Assembly (NCBI GenBank): GCA_016215155.1
Contig: JACRLQ010000049.1
Location: forward strand, 1-33,738
DNA: 33,738 nucleotides
Reading direction: 5' to 3'
Source of the DNA: Nitrospirota bacterium
GTDB lineage: Bacteria; Nitrospirota; Thermodesulfovibrionia; Thermodesulfovibrionales; UBA6898
Below the pieces are notes generated by a model that was given only the letters and a program-made list of their open reading frames with translations, was not told the DNA's origin and made no database searches. Within the stretch, counting starts at the first letter, position 1. Every line of letters starts with the position of its first letter. Of this stretch, positions 15,100 to 25,856 are shown one piece after another. A program made the translations under genes and the position numbers.

Positions 15100-16404
15100 T
15101 TATTCCCTGAGCCTCGTGAGCACTCCCTTCAGTCCAAGGGCCTCACGCGCCTCTCCTATGGTATAAAAAGACCCTGTAATCAGGATAAGGTCCCCCTGCG
15201 CGCACAGGGCTTTTGCAAGCGTTATCGCCTCCGCGACGGTCCCGGCCTTATGATGCCGGCGTCCGGAAGCAGAGGCCTCCGCCGCCAGGACTTCCGGCGA
15301 GGCCGCCCTGCCGTACGCAGGCGCGGTGAATATGATCTCCGCCGAAAGAGGCATCAGGGGCCCGAGTATGCCGCGTATGTCCTTGTCCGCCATTATTCCG
15401 AATATCGCGATTATCCTTTTGTAGTTGCGGCCGAGTACACGCTTAAGATAAACCGCCAGTGCGGCGGCGGCATCCGGATTATGCGCCCCGTCGATCATAA
15501 TAGGGGGTGCGTCGGATATCATTTCGAGTCTTCCAGGCCATCGGGTCCCTTCTATACCCCCTTTAATGTCGAGTGACATTTCAGGGTGGCCGGAGGCTAT
15601 CAGTTCGGCCGTCCTGCACGCCAGAGAGGCATTGGTGACCTGGTGCTCCCCGCGTAATGGTATTGCGATGTTTGCAAGGACGCCCGCGCTCCTGAACGTA
15701 AACGAGAGCGGGTCAGTTTCAGATAAAAGTTCCGAGAAAAAATCCTTCCGGTATGCAGACAGCGGGGCGTTTTTTTCCCTGGCTAGGCGCGTCAGCACTT
15801 CCATAGCCTCAGGCGCCTGATCGGCGGTGACGACCGGAGTGTCCTGTTTAATGATCCCCGCTTTTTCGGCCGCTATTTCCCCTATGGTGTTCCCCAGAAA
15901 CTCACAGTGGTCGGACCCTATCTTAGTGATGACCGAAACCTCAGGATGGATGATGTTAGTGGAGTCGAGCCTCCCCCCAAGTCCTGTCTCAACGACCGCC
16001 CATTGCACCCCCATGCGCCTGAAATGGATAAAGGCCATCGTCGTGACGACCTCGAAGAAGGTCGGGGAGAAATCGTCGATCCTGCCGGAGAGCTCTCTGA
16101 CCTCATCGGCCAGTCCCATCACGTCACTTTCGGATATCTCTTGCCCGTTTATTCGTATCCTTTCGGTAAAATTTATCAGATGGGGGGACGTGAACAGTCC
16201 GGTCCGGAGACCTCCCGTCCTCAGGATCGATTCCATCATCGCGCCGGTGGACCCTTTGCCGTTGGTCCCGGCTATGTGGACCGATAGAAAGGACCGGTGG
16301 GGCTGACCGCAGGCGTCCATAAGCCGGGTGATGTTGTCGAGACCGAACTTCATGCCGTGCTTCTGGAGCCCGTAAAGATAATCGAGAGTGGCCTGATAGC
16401 TCAT
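15100..16404 (-). CDS. folC: Bifunctional folylpolyglutamate synthase/dihydrofolate synthase
   Basis: A 434-residue Mur-ligase-fold enzyme adding glutamate to dihydropteroate and folates with ATP. The P-loop is GTNGKGSTGAMMESIL (from about residue 46). Other family landmarks are TSPHLINFTERIRING, FFEVVTTMAF, VETGLGGRLDSTN, GSDHCEFLGNTIGEIAAEKAGIIK and MIDGAHNPDAAAAL. The start ATG overlaps the accD stop as ATGA, so accD and folC are translationally coupled, an arrangement found in many bacteria. It is followed 17 bases later by lptD. Confidence 0.96.
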   Translation of the reverse strand: MSYQATLDYLYGLQKHGMKFGLDNITRLMDACGQPHRSFLSVHIAGTNGKGSTGAMMESILRTGGLRTGLFTSPHLINFTERIRINGQEISESDVMGLADEVRELSGRIDDFSPTFFEVVTTMAFIHFRRMGVQWAVVETGLGGRLDSTNIIHPEVSVITKIGSDHCEFLGNTIGEIAAEKAGIIKQDTPVVTADQAPEAMEVLTRLAREKNAPLSAYRKDFFSELLSETDPLSFTFRSAGVLANIAIPLRGEHQVTNASLACRTAELIASGHPEMSLDIKGGIEGTRWPGRLEMISDAPPIMIDGAHNPDAAAALAVYLKRVLGRNYKRIIAIFGIMADKDIRGILGPLMPLSAEIIFTAPAYGRAASPEVLAAEASASGRRHHKAGTVAEAITLAKALCAQGDLILITGSFYTIGEAREALGLKGVLTRLRE

Positions 16405-17234
16405 GTAAGGATTTCGATTATTTTCGCGACTGTCTGTTTTATTTCCTTCCTGTCGACTATCCGGTCAATAAATCCATGTTCTAGCAGGAACTCCGCCCGC
16501 TGAAAATCCTCCGGCAGCTGCTGTTTTATCGTCTGCTCGATGACATTTCTTCCGGCAAAGCCGATAAGACTTTTTGGTTCGGCCAGGATTATGTCGCCAA
16601 GCATCGCGAAGCTGGCGGTCACGCCGCCGAAAGTGGGGTCGGCGAGAATTGAAATAAACAGGTTGCCGCTGTCTTTGAGCCTGCCCACCGCCGCGGCCAC
16701 GCGGGCCATCTGCATCAGTGAGAATATACCCTCCTGCATCCGCGCGCCCCCTGAGGAGGCGAAGGTGATCAGGGGTTTTTTCGCCTCGATCGCGGCCTCG
16801 GAAGCGCGGACTATTTTTTCTCCGACGACAGGCCCCATGCTGCCGCCTATAAATGAAAAGTCCATTATCACGAGTATGACCTCGTGACCGCCCACGGTCG
16901 CCTCGCCGGATATGGCCGCATCCTCCAGCCCGGTCTTTTCCCGGTTTTCGAGGAGTTTTTCCTTATAAGACACCTTGTCCTTGAAGTTCAGCGGGTCGCC
17001 CGACATGAGTCCGGTGTCCATTTCCCTGAAACTCCCCTGGTCGGCGATATAGTTCAGGCGTTCCCTGGCGCTTACCCTGAAATGGTAGTTACACTTGGGG
17101 CAGATCTTCAGGTTCTTGTCGATCTCTTTCCTGTATATGATCTCCTTGCAGCTGTCGCATTTGACCCATAACCCTTCGGGTATCTTTATCTTTTTTTCCG
17201 TCTTAGGTCCTTTGCCTTTTTTAAACCACGCCAT
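16401..17234 (-). CDS. accD: Acetyl-CoA carboxylase carboxyltransferase subunit beta
   Basis: A 277-residue subunit of the carboxyltransferase that makes malonyl-CoA for fatty-acid synthesis, working with AccA. The N-terminal zinc ribbon has C26, C29, C45 and C48 (KCDSCKEIIY, KICPKCNYHF). The crotonase-like core shows SSGGARMQEGIFSLMQMA and PTFGGVTASFAMLGD. Length is normal. The start at 17234 is preceded by GAGGA. It overlaps folC by four bases, and a 64-base gap separates it from the upstream phosphodiesterase-like gene. No accA is in the window. Confidence 0.96.
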   Translation of the reverse strand: MAWFKKGKGPKTEKKIKIPEGLWVKCDSCKEIIYRKEIDKNLKICPKCNYHFRVSARERLNYIADQGSFREMDTGLMSGDPLNFKDKVSYKEKLLENREKTGLEDAAISGEATVGGHEVILVIMDFSFIGGSMGPVVGEKIVRASEAAIEAKKPLITFASSGGARMQEGIFSLMQMARVAAAVGRLKDSGNLFISILADPTFGGVTASFAMLGDIILAEPKSLIGFAGRNVIEQTIKQQLPEDFQRAEFLLEHGFIDRIVDRKEIKQTVAKIIEILT

Positions 17235-17298
17235 ATTGTCCTCTATATGTCCTGAAAATTAATTTTATTGGTCCGTTCATAACTAAGTTGAAACGTCA

Positions 17299-18060
17299 TC
17301 AAATTCGGTATGTCCTGCCGTCCTGAAGCATCTCGATGGACGCTTCCCGGATCTGTTTTATCTCCTTGCTGATCTGCCCGATATACTGGGGTTTCGGATG
17401 GGTTATCAGTATCTTTCCCGGCATTATTTTCATCTTGCCGAGCTCTTCGACAAGGAGGGCCGGGGTCATATGCCCGGTCTTAAGCGCAAGCGCCTCCATC
17501 GCGTTCGGGAAAGAGACCTCGATTATCGCCGTGTCTATCCTGTCGTTCGATTTCCATATGGAAGAGGTCGGCCCGGTATCGCCCGTGTATAACAGGGTGC
17601 TGCCTTTGGGGTCCCTGACGATATAACCTACGGCCGGGACGGTATGGTTGACCCTGTAGGCGATGATAGAATAATTTTCGACCTTGAACCGTTTGCCGGG
17701 GGAAATATTTTTCAGTTTCAGCACCGGCTCGATGGCGGCGGATATTTTAGTGAAGTCCGGCCAGATCCTGCCGTTGAGCACGTTTTTCCGGAGGGACCCG
17801 AGCGTTTCCCTTATCCCGTAAATAGTGATCGTGGAATCGCCGTTATTGATGATCATGTTGTCGGCCAGAAACGGGATCCCCTTGACGTGATCAAGGTGCG
17901 AGTGGGTGACCAGGATGTCCTTTATCTTCAGTTGCTGATGTGAGGTGAGCTTCGAGCCGATTGTCCCGGCGTCCAGCAGAAGCGAACCGTCTATCAGAAA
18001 AGCGGGCGGATTGTATCCGGGGAATTCGGCCCCGGCGCTCCCCAGGACCTTAAGCAGCAT
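17299..18060 (-). CDS. Class II cyclic-nucleotide phosphodiesterase-like metallo-hydrolase
   Basis: A 253-residue metallo-beta-lactamase-fold protein. The metal motif is H53-S-H55-L-D57-H58, with further metal-ligand candidates in YRVNHTVPAVGY, LYTGDTGPT and LITHPKPQY. The HxHLDH form and the SAGAEFPGYNPPAFLID opening match the 3',5'-cyclic-nucleotide phosphodiesterase class II family (PF02112-type), though RNase Z-like relatives are an alternative. It overlaps the upstream GAF/HD-GYP gene by 11 bases, so two second-messenger phosphodiesterase-type genes are coupled inside a trp-acc-fol operon. Substrate (cAMP, other cyclic nucleotide, or none) is not proven. Confidence 0.75.
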   Translation of the reverse strand: MLLKVLGSAGAEFPGYNPPAFLIDGSLLLDAGTIGSKLTSHQQLKIKDILVTHSHLDHVKGIPFLADNMIINNGDSTITIYGIRETLGSLRKNVLNGRIWPDFTKISAAIEPVLKLKNISPGKRFKVENYSIIAYRVNHTVPAVGYIVRDPKGSTLLYTGDTGPTSSIWKSNDRIDTAIIEVSFPNAMEALALKTGHMTPALLVEELGKMKIMPGKILITHPKPQYIGQISKEIKQIREASIEMLQDGRTYRI

Positions 18061-19147
18061 CGCCGCCCCTGTTGTCCATAAAACTTACGAAATGATCGAC
18101 CACTTCCGGGTCGAACTGAAGACCTGAAAATTTCCGGAGTTCCTCGACGGCGGTCGCGGCGCTCAGGGCCTTTCTGTAGGGTCTGTCGCTGGTCATGGCG
18201 TCAAAGGCGTCGGCCACGGCGATGATCCTGGCAACAAGGGGGATGCCGCGGCCGGCGAGCCCGTCCGGATAGCCCGTGCCGTCATATTTCTCATGGTGAC
18301 TTCTTACCCCCGGGATGACGTGGCTCAGTTTCTTTACGTGTTCCAGGATCTCGGAGCCGTATTCGGTATGCTGGTTCATCATGGCGCATTCCTCTTTGTC
18401 GAGTCTGCCGTTTTTCATCAGTATATTGTCCCTTACGCCTATCTTCCCTATATCATGAAGGATCGCCGCGAGCCTGAGGTCCTCGAGATGTTTTTCGGAC
18501 AGCCCCATTTTCTTCCCTATTTCCATGGCGTAGCTCATGACCCTGTGCGTGTGCCCCCCCGTATAGGGGTCTCTTTTTTCGATCGTCTCGGCGAGCGCCT
18601 CCGCCGTATCGTAAAACGTCTCTTTCAGTTCGCCGTAAAGGCCGGCGTTTTCGACGGCCGTCGCGACCTGGTTGGCAAGGGCGGTCAGGATTTCCATGTC
18701 CTCGGAATCAAAGATACCCTCTTTTTTGTTGATGGCCTGGAGCACGCCTAGTACCCTGTCTTTTGTCTTTACCGGAAGGCATATCATGTTCCTTGTCTTA
18801 AAGGAGCTCTTCCTGTCCGCCCCGCTATAGAACCTCGGATCGGAGTCCGCGTCATTGATGATGACCCCTTCGCCGGTCTGCGCGACCCATCCCGCGATGC
18901 CCTGTCCTTTGGAAAGCCGCATTTCCTTCAGTATGTCGCCTTTGTCCCCGAGCGCGACCTCGAAGAAAAGGTCCCCGGTCTCGGCGTCGATCAGAAGGAG
19001 GCTTCCGGTTTCGGTGTTCGCCAGTTTTGCGGCGGCCTCTATTGCCCTATGCCTGATCACTCTTGTGTCGAGGGTCGAGTTTACCAAAGACGTGAGTTCC
19101 ATCAATGTAGTAAGCTGGGCAACCTTTTTCCCCAGCGCTTCCTTCAT
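18050..19147 (-). CDS. GAF and HD-GYP domain protein (cyclic-di-GMP phosphodiesterase type)
   Basis: A 365-residue cytoplasmic protein. The N-terminal GAF domain is about residues 15-165 (TETGSLLLIDAETG, GIAGWVAQTGEGVIINDADSDPRF, ICLPVKTKDRVLGVLQAINK). The HD-GYP domain follows at about 180-355 with GGHTHRVMSYAMEIG, AAILHDIGKIGVRDNIL, HHEKYDGTGYPDGL and RIIAVADAFDAMTSDRPYR, all metal-ligand positions present, so c-di-GMP hydrolysis is expected. No membrane segment. The start overlaps the trpA stop as ATGA and its end overlaps the next gene by 11 bases. The GAF ligand is unknown; given its position, a metabolite is an attractive guess only. Confidence 0.9.
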   Translation of the reverse strand: MKEALGKKVAQLTTLMELTSLVNSTLDTRVIRHRAIEAAAKLANTETGSLLLIDAETGDLFFEVALGDKGDILKEMRLSKGQGIAGWVAQTGEGVIINDADSDPRFYSGADRKSSFKTRNMICLPVKTKDRVLGVLQAINKKEGIFDSEDMEILTALANQVATAVENAGLYGELKETFYDTAEALAETIEKRDPYTGGHTHRVMSYAMEIGKKMGLSEKHLEDLRLAAILHDIGKIGVRDNILMKNGRLDKEECAMMNQHTEYGSEILEHVKKLSHVIPGVRSHHEKYDGTGYPDGLAGRGIPLVARIIAVADAFDAMTSDRPYRKALSAATAVEELRKFSGLQFDPEVVDHFVSFMDNRGGDAA

Positions 19148-19920
19148 CGTATGGCCTCTCTTAATGAATTCAGGTAGTCCCTTATTTCCTCGTCAGGACG
19201 CCCTGCCTGTTTGACTATCGCGCTGCCCACTATTACTCCGTCGGCAAACCTTGAAACCGCTGCCGCTTCCTCAGGCGTCGATATGCCGAAACCTACCGCG
19301 ATGGGTGTGCCGCTTTTTTCCCTGATAGCGGCGATATGGGATTCTATGGACAGGTCCATGGAGAGTTTGGAGCCGGTAATGCCGGTTATCGAAACATAAT
19401 ATATGAACCCCGTCGAGGCCTTCGTCACCCTTTCGATCCTGGGCGCCGTGGAGGTCGGGGCAAGCAGGAAAATGGTGTCCAGCCCGTGGGCCCTCGAATG
19501 TTTAATAAGTGTCCCGGCCTCATCGGGCGGAAGGTCTGGGATAATGACGCCGTCAACCCCGGCCCGCGCGGCATCCGCGGCAAAGCGCTCTTCACCGTAT
19601 TTGAAAACCGGGTTGTAGTATGTCATGAGGATTATCGGTATCTGAGTTACATTTCTTATGCCGCCGACAAACTCAATGACGCTCCTGAGCGTCACCCCCT
19701 GCTGAAGCGCGGTCTGCGCGGCCTGCTGTATGGTCGGGCCGTCGGCAAGAGGGTCCGAAAAAGGCACCCCCAGCTCTATGATGTCCGCTCCGGAATCCTC
19801 CAGGATATGAATGAGCCGGCGGGTCCGGGCGATATCAGGATGTCCCGTCATAATATACGGGATGAAGGCCTTGCGTCCGGATTTTTTCAGGTCCCTGAAT
19901 TTTTTCCCTATGCGTGACAT
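19144..19920 (-). CDS. trpA: Tryptophan synthase alpha chain
   Basis: A protein of about 258 residues that cleaves indole-3-glycerol phosphate to indole and passes it to TrpB. The catalytic pair is present: Glu in DIIELGVPFSDP and Asp in PLADGPTIQ; the phosphate-binding GFGIS and VGSAIV are near the C-terminus. The ATG at 19920 is chosen over a TTG one codon earlier because it forms a TGATG junction with the trpB stop, a classical coupled start. Its own stop overlaps the GAF/HD-GYP start as ATGA. Confidence 0.97.
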   Translation of the reverse strand: MSRIGKKFRDLKKSGRKAFIPYIMTGHPDIARTRRLIHILEDSGADIIELGVPFSDPLADGPTIQQAAQTALQQGVTLRSVIEFVGGIRNVTQIPIILMTYYNPVFKYGEERFAADAARAGVDGVIIPDLPPDEAGTLIKHSRAHGLDTIFLLAPTSTAPRIERVTKASTGFIYYVSITGITGSKLSMDLSIESHIAAIREKSGTPIAVGFGISTPEEAAAVSRFADGVIVGSAIVKQAGRPDEEIRDYLNSLREAIR

Positions 19921-21116
19921 CAAAGCTCGATCCCCTTTATCCTGGCGACATGCTGAACGTCTTTGTCTCCCCGGCCTGAGAGGTTGACGATGATTATCTG
20001 GTCCTTGGGCAGCCCTGGCGCAAGTTTTGAGGCCTCTGAAACGGCGTGGGCCGACTCAAGCGCCGGGATGATGCCCTCCGTGCGTGACAGCAACTCGAAG
20101 GCCTTAAGCGCCTCTTCGTCGCAGGCGTAAGTGTATTTGACCCTGCCTGTGTCCCTGAGGTGCGCGTGCTCCGGCCCCACTGACGCGTAATCGAGCCCCG
20201 CCGAGACGGAATGGGTCCCGAGGACGTTTCCGTTTTCGTCCTGAAGCAGATAGCTTTTCGCGCCCTGGAGGACACCCACCGACCCGCCCGCGAAACGGGC
20301 TGCGTGCTCGCCCGAGTCTATCCCTTTGCCCCCGGCCTCGACGCCTATCATACGGACGCCGTGATCGCCCAGGAAATCATTGAAGAGCCCTATCGAGTTG
20401 CTTCCGCCCCCGACACAGGCGATAAGGTAATCCGGCAGCCTTCCTTCGGCCTTCAGGATCTGTTTTTTTGCCTCCCTGCCGATGACGGACTGAAAGTCCC
20501 TTACCATCGAAGGGAACGGATGAGGGCCGAATACCGTGCCCATGACGTAGTGGGTCGTCCTGACGTTCGTGGTCCAGTCGCGGAGGCCCTCGTTTATGGC
20601 GTCTTTAAGCGTCCTTGAGCCGGTGGAAACCTCGACCACCCGCGCCCCCAGGAGTTTCATCCTGAAGACGTTCAGCGACTGCCGGGCGATGTCGTCCGAG
20701 CCCATATATATTTCGCACTCGAGCCCGGTCAGCGCGGCCCCAGTGGCCGTAGCGACCCCATGCTGCCCGGCGCCGGTCTCGGCGATCAGCCTTTTCTTGC
20801 CCATTTTTTTCGCAAGGAGCGCCTGGCCGATGGCGTTATTTATCTTATGTGCCCCGGTATGGGCGAGGTCCTCCCTCTTGAGGTATATCCGCGCGCCCCC
20901 GAGATAGTCCGTGAGCCTCTTGGAGAAGTAAAGGGGGGTGGGCCTGCCTATATAGGTTTCCTGCAGCTGGGAGAGTTCCTTGAGGAACTCCCTGTCTTTT
21001 TTTATGGCCCTGTAGGCGGCGTCAAGTTCATCGAGCGCCGGCATGAGTGTTTCAGGCGCAAAGCGCCCTCCGTACGGCCCGAAATAACCTCTTTTGTCAG
21101 GTAATCTTTTTATAAT
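19920..21116 (-). CDS. trpB: Tryptophan synthase beta chain, probable non-canonical start codon
   Basis: Makes tryptophan from indole and serine. The PLP lysine is in [25 protein letters not shown] binds the PLP phosphate. The first ATG in frame (21044) would remove the conserved N-terminus, but the frame stays open upstream and reads [20 protein letters not shown], exactly the conserved TrpB beginning. No ATG, GTG or TTG occurs between there and the stop at 21140-21138; the plausible starts are ATT (21116) or ATA (21113) just after AGGGGG. I therefore place the start at 21116, giving about 398 residues, the normal family length. A promoter with perfect TATAAT lies just upstream. It heads the minus-strand operon. 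Confidence 0.9.
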   Translation of the reverse strand: MIKRLPDKRGYFGPYGGRFAPETLMPALDELDAAYRAIKKDREFLKELSQLQETYIGRPTPLYFSKRLTDYLGGARIYLKREDLAHTGAHKINNAIGQALLAKKMGKKRLIAETGAGQHGVATATGAALTGLECEIYMGSDDIARQSLNVFRMKLLGARVVEVSTGSRTLKDAINEGLRDWTTNVRTTHYVMGTVFGPHPFPSMVRDFQSVIGREAKKQILKAEGRLPDYLIACVGGGSNSIGLFNDFLGDHGVRMIGVEAGGKGIDSGEHAARFAGGSVGVLQGAKSYLLQDENGNVLGTHSVSAGLDYASVGPEHAHLRDTGRVKYTYACDEEALKAFELLSRTEGIIPALESAHAVSEASKLAPGLPKDQIIIVNLSGRGDKDVQHVARIKGIEL

Positions 21117-21150
21117 GCCCCCTGCCTGATGATCTATTTAAGCGAAGACT

Positions 21151-21181
21151 ATTATATCCAAAAAGCCAACAAATATGACAG
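21151..21181 (-). promoter_or_regulatory. Putative promoter of the trpB operon
   Basis: On the minus strand a perfect TATAAT (21156-21151) is preceded at 19 bases by CTGTCA (21181-21176), which matches TTGACA at four of six positions. Transcription would begin near 21144, leaving a leader of under 30 bases before the ATT start, too short for a trp attenuator. Confidence 0.55.
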
Positions 21182-21219
21182 TGGTTGCATCTGGGATAAA
21201 TGGCTCCAGACCTTTCACC

Positions 21220-21261
21220 TTGATAATTATTCTGAAATCGGTTATTCTGAATTCAGAATAA
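21220..21261 (+). promoter_or_regulatory. Promoter with overlapping palindromic operator of the AbrB/PIN operon
   Basis: TTGATA (21220-21225) and TATTCT (21243-21248) are spaced 17 bases. The -10 lies inside a perfect 20-bp palindrome, TTATTCTGAA and its reverse complement (21242-21261). A further TTATTCTGAA half-site is at 21227-21236, within the spacer. This is the geometry of autorepression by the AbrB-type antitoxin encoded downstream (inference). The divergent trpB promoter is about 60 bases away. Confidence 0.65.
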
Positions 21262-21280
21262 TTAAGTGTGGAGGCGGACC

Positions 21281-21571
21281 ATGAATGAAGCAAAGACGGT
21301 AACGGCGGAGGTAAAGACACGAGGGCAACTTACCATACCGAAGAAAATCAGGGAGAAAAGCCATATTGATGAGGGAAGCATCGTCTCCATCCTCCCTGTT
21401 GGTGATTCACTGATCATTACCCCGAAGAAGCTTGGACTCGACGAGGCGCGCAGGGAGCTTCGGAGGCTCCTTAAATCGTCAGGGTTTTCCGCGGACGACC
21501 TTGTCGCCGATCTTGATTCCGAAAGGGACAATTTCTTCAGGGAAACCTATGGGAAAAATAAGAAGATTTAA
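21281..21571 (+). CDS. AbrB/MazE-like SpoVT-domain antitoxin
   Basis: A 96-residue protein with an N-terminal swapped-hairpin AbrB DNA-binding domain (VKTRGQLTIPKKIREKSHIDEGSIVSILPVGDSLIITPKK) and an acidic, helical C-terminal tail (DDLVADLDSERDNFFRETYG) suited to binding a toxin. The ATG at 21281 is preferred over an upstream GTG at 21266 because GGAGGCGG sits between them at the right spacing. It overlaps the PIN gene by 23 bases. A palindrome covers the promoter upstream, so it probably represses its own operon. Confidence 0.82.
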   Translation: MNEAKTVTAEVKTRGQLTIPKKIREKSHIDEGSIVSILPVGDSLIITPKKLGLDEARRELRRLLKSSGFSADDLVADLDSERDNFFRETYGKNKKI

Positions 21572-22025
21572 GGTATTTCTCGACTCAAATGTGCTCCTGT
21601 CCGGTGTCTTTTCGGATAAAGGGGCGCCGAGAATTATCCTTGATCTCCTCGCCCTTCATCTGCCCATGCTGGCTGGAGCCACGGGCAGATATAATATTTT
21701 GGAAGTCGAGCGGAACCTTAAAAAGAAGATGCCTCAGGCCGTGCCGATATACAACAGATATTTGACTATGCTCGGCCTTGAGATCGTCGCGCTCCCGTCA
21801 ACGGAAACCGTGGCGGCCATGACCGGTGTGATTGCAGACAAGGACATACCGGTCCTTGCTTCAGCCTATGCATGCCATGCGGATTATCTGGTTACAGGCG
21901 ATAAGAAGGACTTTGCCGGATTAAAGACGGCCGGATCCCCCGACATCAGGATTGTAAGCCCCGCTGAGTTCGTTGATTCGATAGTGCCGGAGATTTTGAA
22001 GGATTATGTCTCCGGCTATCAATGA
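21549..22025 (+). CDS. PIN-domain protein, probable toxin
   Basis: A 158-residue PIN-fold protein. Acidic positions expected for the nuclease site are D12 in VFLDSNVLLSG, E52 in YNILEVERNL, the Asp pair in IADKDIPVLASA and D in LVTGDKKDF. It is longer than VapC and resembles the PIN proteins often found behind AbrB-type antitoxins. The ATG at 21549 lies inside the antitoxin frame and follows AGGG at a suitable distance. With the upstream gene it forms a second type II toxin-antitoxin module unrelated in sequence to vapBC at 606-1179. RNase activity is inferred from the fold. Confidence 0.8.
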   Translation: MGKIRRFKVFLDSNVLLSGVFSDKGAPRIILDLLALHLPMLAGATGRYNILEVERNLKKKMPQAVPIYNRYLTMLGLEIVALPSTETVAAMTGVIADKDIPVLASAYACHADYLVTGDKKDFAGLKTAGSPDIRIVSPAEFVDSIVPEILKDYVSGYQ

Positions 22026-22250
22026 TTCAAAAAACCGGGTTCAGTTATTTGGATTGACAGGCCGATATAAACATGAAAGTCTGCATTCAAATCTGCCATT
22101 AACCCCGAAACAAAAGAGTGTAAGAGGATTATGACCCACCCCTGCCCACCTAGCAATCGGCGGGCAAGCTCCCCTTATTACTGCACTGGAATTCAACCGG
22201 ATAACCATGTTAGAATGTCGAACAACTCTATTTTTACAGGATATTAAGCT

Positions 22251-24526
<2,276 letters not shown>

Positions 24527-24529
24527 CGT

Positions 24530-25774
24530 ATGGCCAGGAAGAAGACAGAACCGGAAAAGTCCGTCAAGGACGTCCTCAGCAAACTGGCCATCGATGAGCT
24601 CAATATAAAGGGCAAGCGTGTCTTCATAAGGGCGGATTTCAACGTCCCTCTCGATGACAACCTTCACATAACGGATGACGGTCGTATCCGCTCCACGCTG
24701 CCGACGATCAACTACGCCATTGATGAAGGCGCCAGGGTGGTCCTCGCCTCTCACCTGGGGAGGCCGAAAGGGAAGCCGGACCCCCGTTACAGCCTCGCCC
24801 CCGTGGCCAAGAGGCTCCAGCGGCTGCTGGACAAGGACGTGGTCTTCGCCCCGGATTGCATAGGCCCCCAGGTCGAAAGCCTTGTGGCAAAGATGAAGGA
24901 CGGCGACGTCCTGCTGCTTGAAAACCTGCGGTACCATGCCGAAGAAGAGGGCAATGACGAGGAATTCTCGAAGGGGCTCTCCAGGCTCGCCGACTTTTAT
25001 GTGAACGACGCCTTTGGGGCGGCCCACAGGGCTCATGCCTCGACCGTAGGCATAACGAAGTTTCTCCCGTCGGCCGCCGGGTTCCTGATGAGGAAGGAGA
25101 TAGACTACCTCAAGGGGGCTGTCGATAACCCTGTGCGGCCTTTTGTGGCCATCCTTGGCGGGGCAAAGGTCTCGGGCAAGATCGGCGTACTCGAACATCT
25201 CGATGGGAAGGTGGACAAGGTGCTGGTAGGCGGCGGTATGGCCTTTACCTTTATTAAGGCGATGGGGTATGAAGTCGGTGATTCCCTGGTCGAGGCCGAA
25301 ATGCTCGATACCGCCCAGAGGATAAGGAAAAAACTGAAGACCGAGGGGGTCAAGTTCTATCTGCCGGTTGACTGCGTCATAGCCCAGTCGCTTGAACCGG
25401 GGGCGGAGACAAAGATCGTCCCTACCATGGAGATCCCGAAGGGGTGGAGGGCGCTCGATATAGGGCCGGCCACGGTCAAGCTCTTTTCCGAGGCGCTCGC
25501 AAACGCCAAGACCATACTCTGGAACGGGCCGATGGGTATCTTCGAGATCGATGCCTTTTCGAGGGGGACCTTCGCCATAGCGAATTCGGTCGCTGATGCC
25601 TACGCGCTGACTATTGTAGGCGGGGGGGACACTGACCTGGCCGTACACCGCGCCGGGGTATCAAATGCCCTTTCGTTCATCTCAACAGGCGGAGGCGCGT
25701 CGCTGCAGCTTCTTGAGGGCAAGGAACTTCCGGGGATAGCGGCGCTTACCGACAGGGCTTCCAATCAGCACTAA
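24530..25774 (+). CDS. pgk: Phosphoglycerate kinase
   Basis: A 414-residue kinase making ATP and 3-phosphoglycerate. Signature KGKRVFIRADFNVPLDD, substrate-binding SHLGRPKG, LENLRYHAEEE, NDAFGAAHRAHAS, WNGPMGIFEI and the nucleotide loop IVGGGDTDLAV. Compared with most bacterial PGKs there is an extra basic N-terminal stretch of about 20 residues (MARKKTEPEKSVKDVLSKLA) before the first strand. The core starts normally, and an internal Met start is not available, so the extension is probably real. The gene ends at a strong bidirectional terminator. Confidence 0.97.
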   Translation: MARKKTEPEKSVKDVLSKLAIDELNIKGKRVFIRADFNVPLDDNLHITDDGRIRSTLPTINYAIDEGARVVLASHLGRPKGKPDPRYSLAPVAKRLQRLLDKDVVFAPDCIGPQVESLVAKMKDGDVLLLENLRYHAEEEGNDEEFSKGLSRLADFYVNDAFGAAHRAHASTVGITKFLPSAAGFLMRKEIDYLKGAVDNPVRPFVAILGGAKVSGKIGVLEHLDGKVDKVLVGGGMAFTFIKAMGYEVGDSLVEAEMLDTAQRIRKKLKTEGVKFYLPVDCVIAQSLEPGAETKIVPTMEIPKGWRALDIGPATVKLFSEALANAKTILWNGPMGIFEIDAFSRGTFAIANSVADAYALTIVGGGDTDLAVHRAGVSNALSFISTGGGASLQLLEGKELPGIAALTDRASNQH

Positions 25775-25800
25775 AATATAGACCGGCTCTCTCATATGTC

Positions 25801-25830
25801 AAAAAAAAAGCCCGCGTTACGCGGGCTTTT
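25801..25830. terminator. Bidirectional terminator between pgk and speD
   Basis: GCCCGCG-TTA-CGCGGGC (25810-25826) is a perfect 7-bp GC stem flanked by nine A on the left and TTTT on the right, so it can end transcription from both the plus-strand gap-pgk operon and convergent speD. Confidence 0.9.
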
Positions 25831-25856
25831 CCGTATACACTCCCGTTTTCGGCGCT

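Noticed and set aside
21117-21145. trp attenuator or T-box leader upstream of trpB
   Set aside because: The leader between the likely transcription start and the coding start is under 30 bases, too short for either.
25801-25830. Possible short repeat unit
   Set aside because: The GC stem flanked by A-run and T-run between convergent genes is fully explained as a bidirectional terminator.
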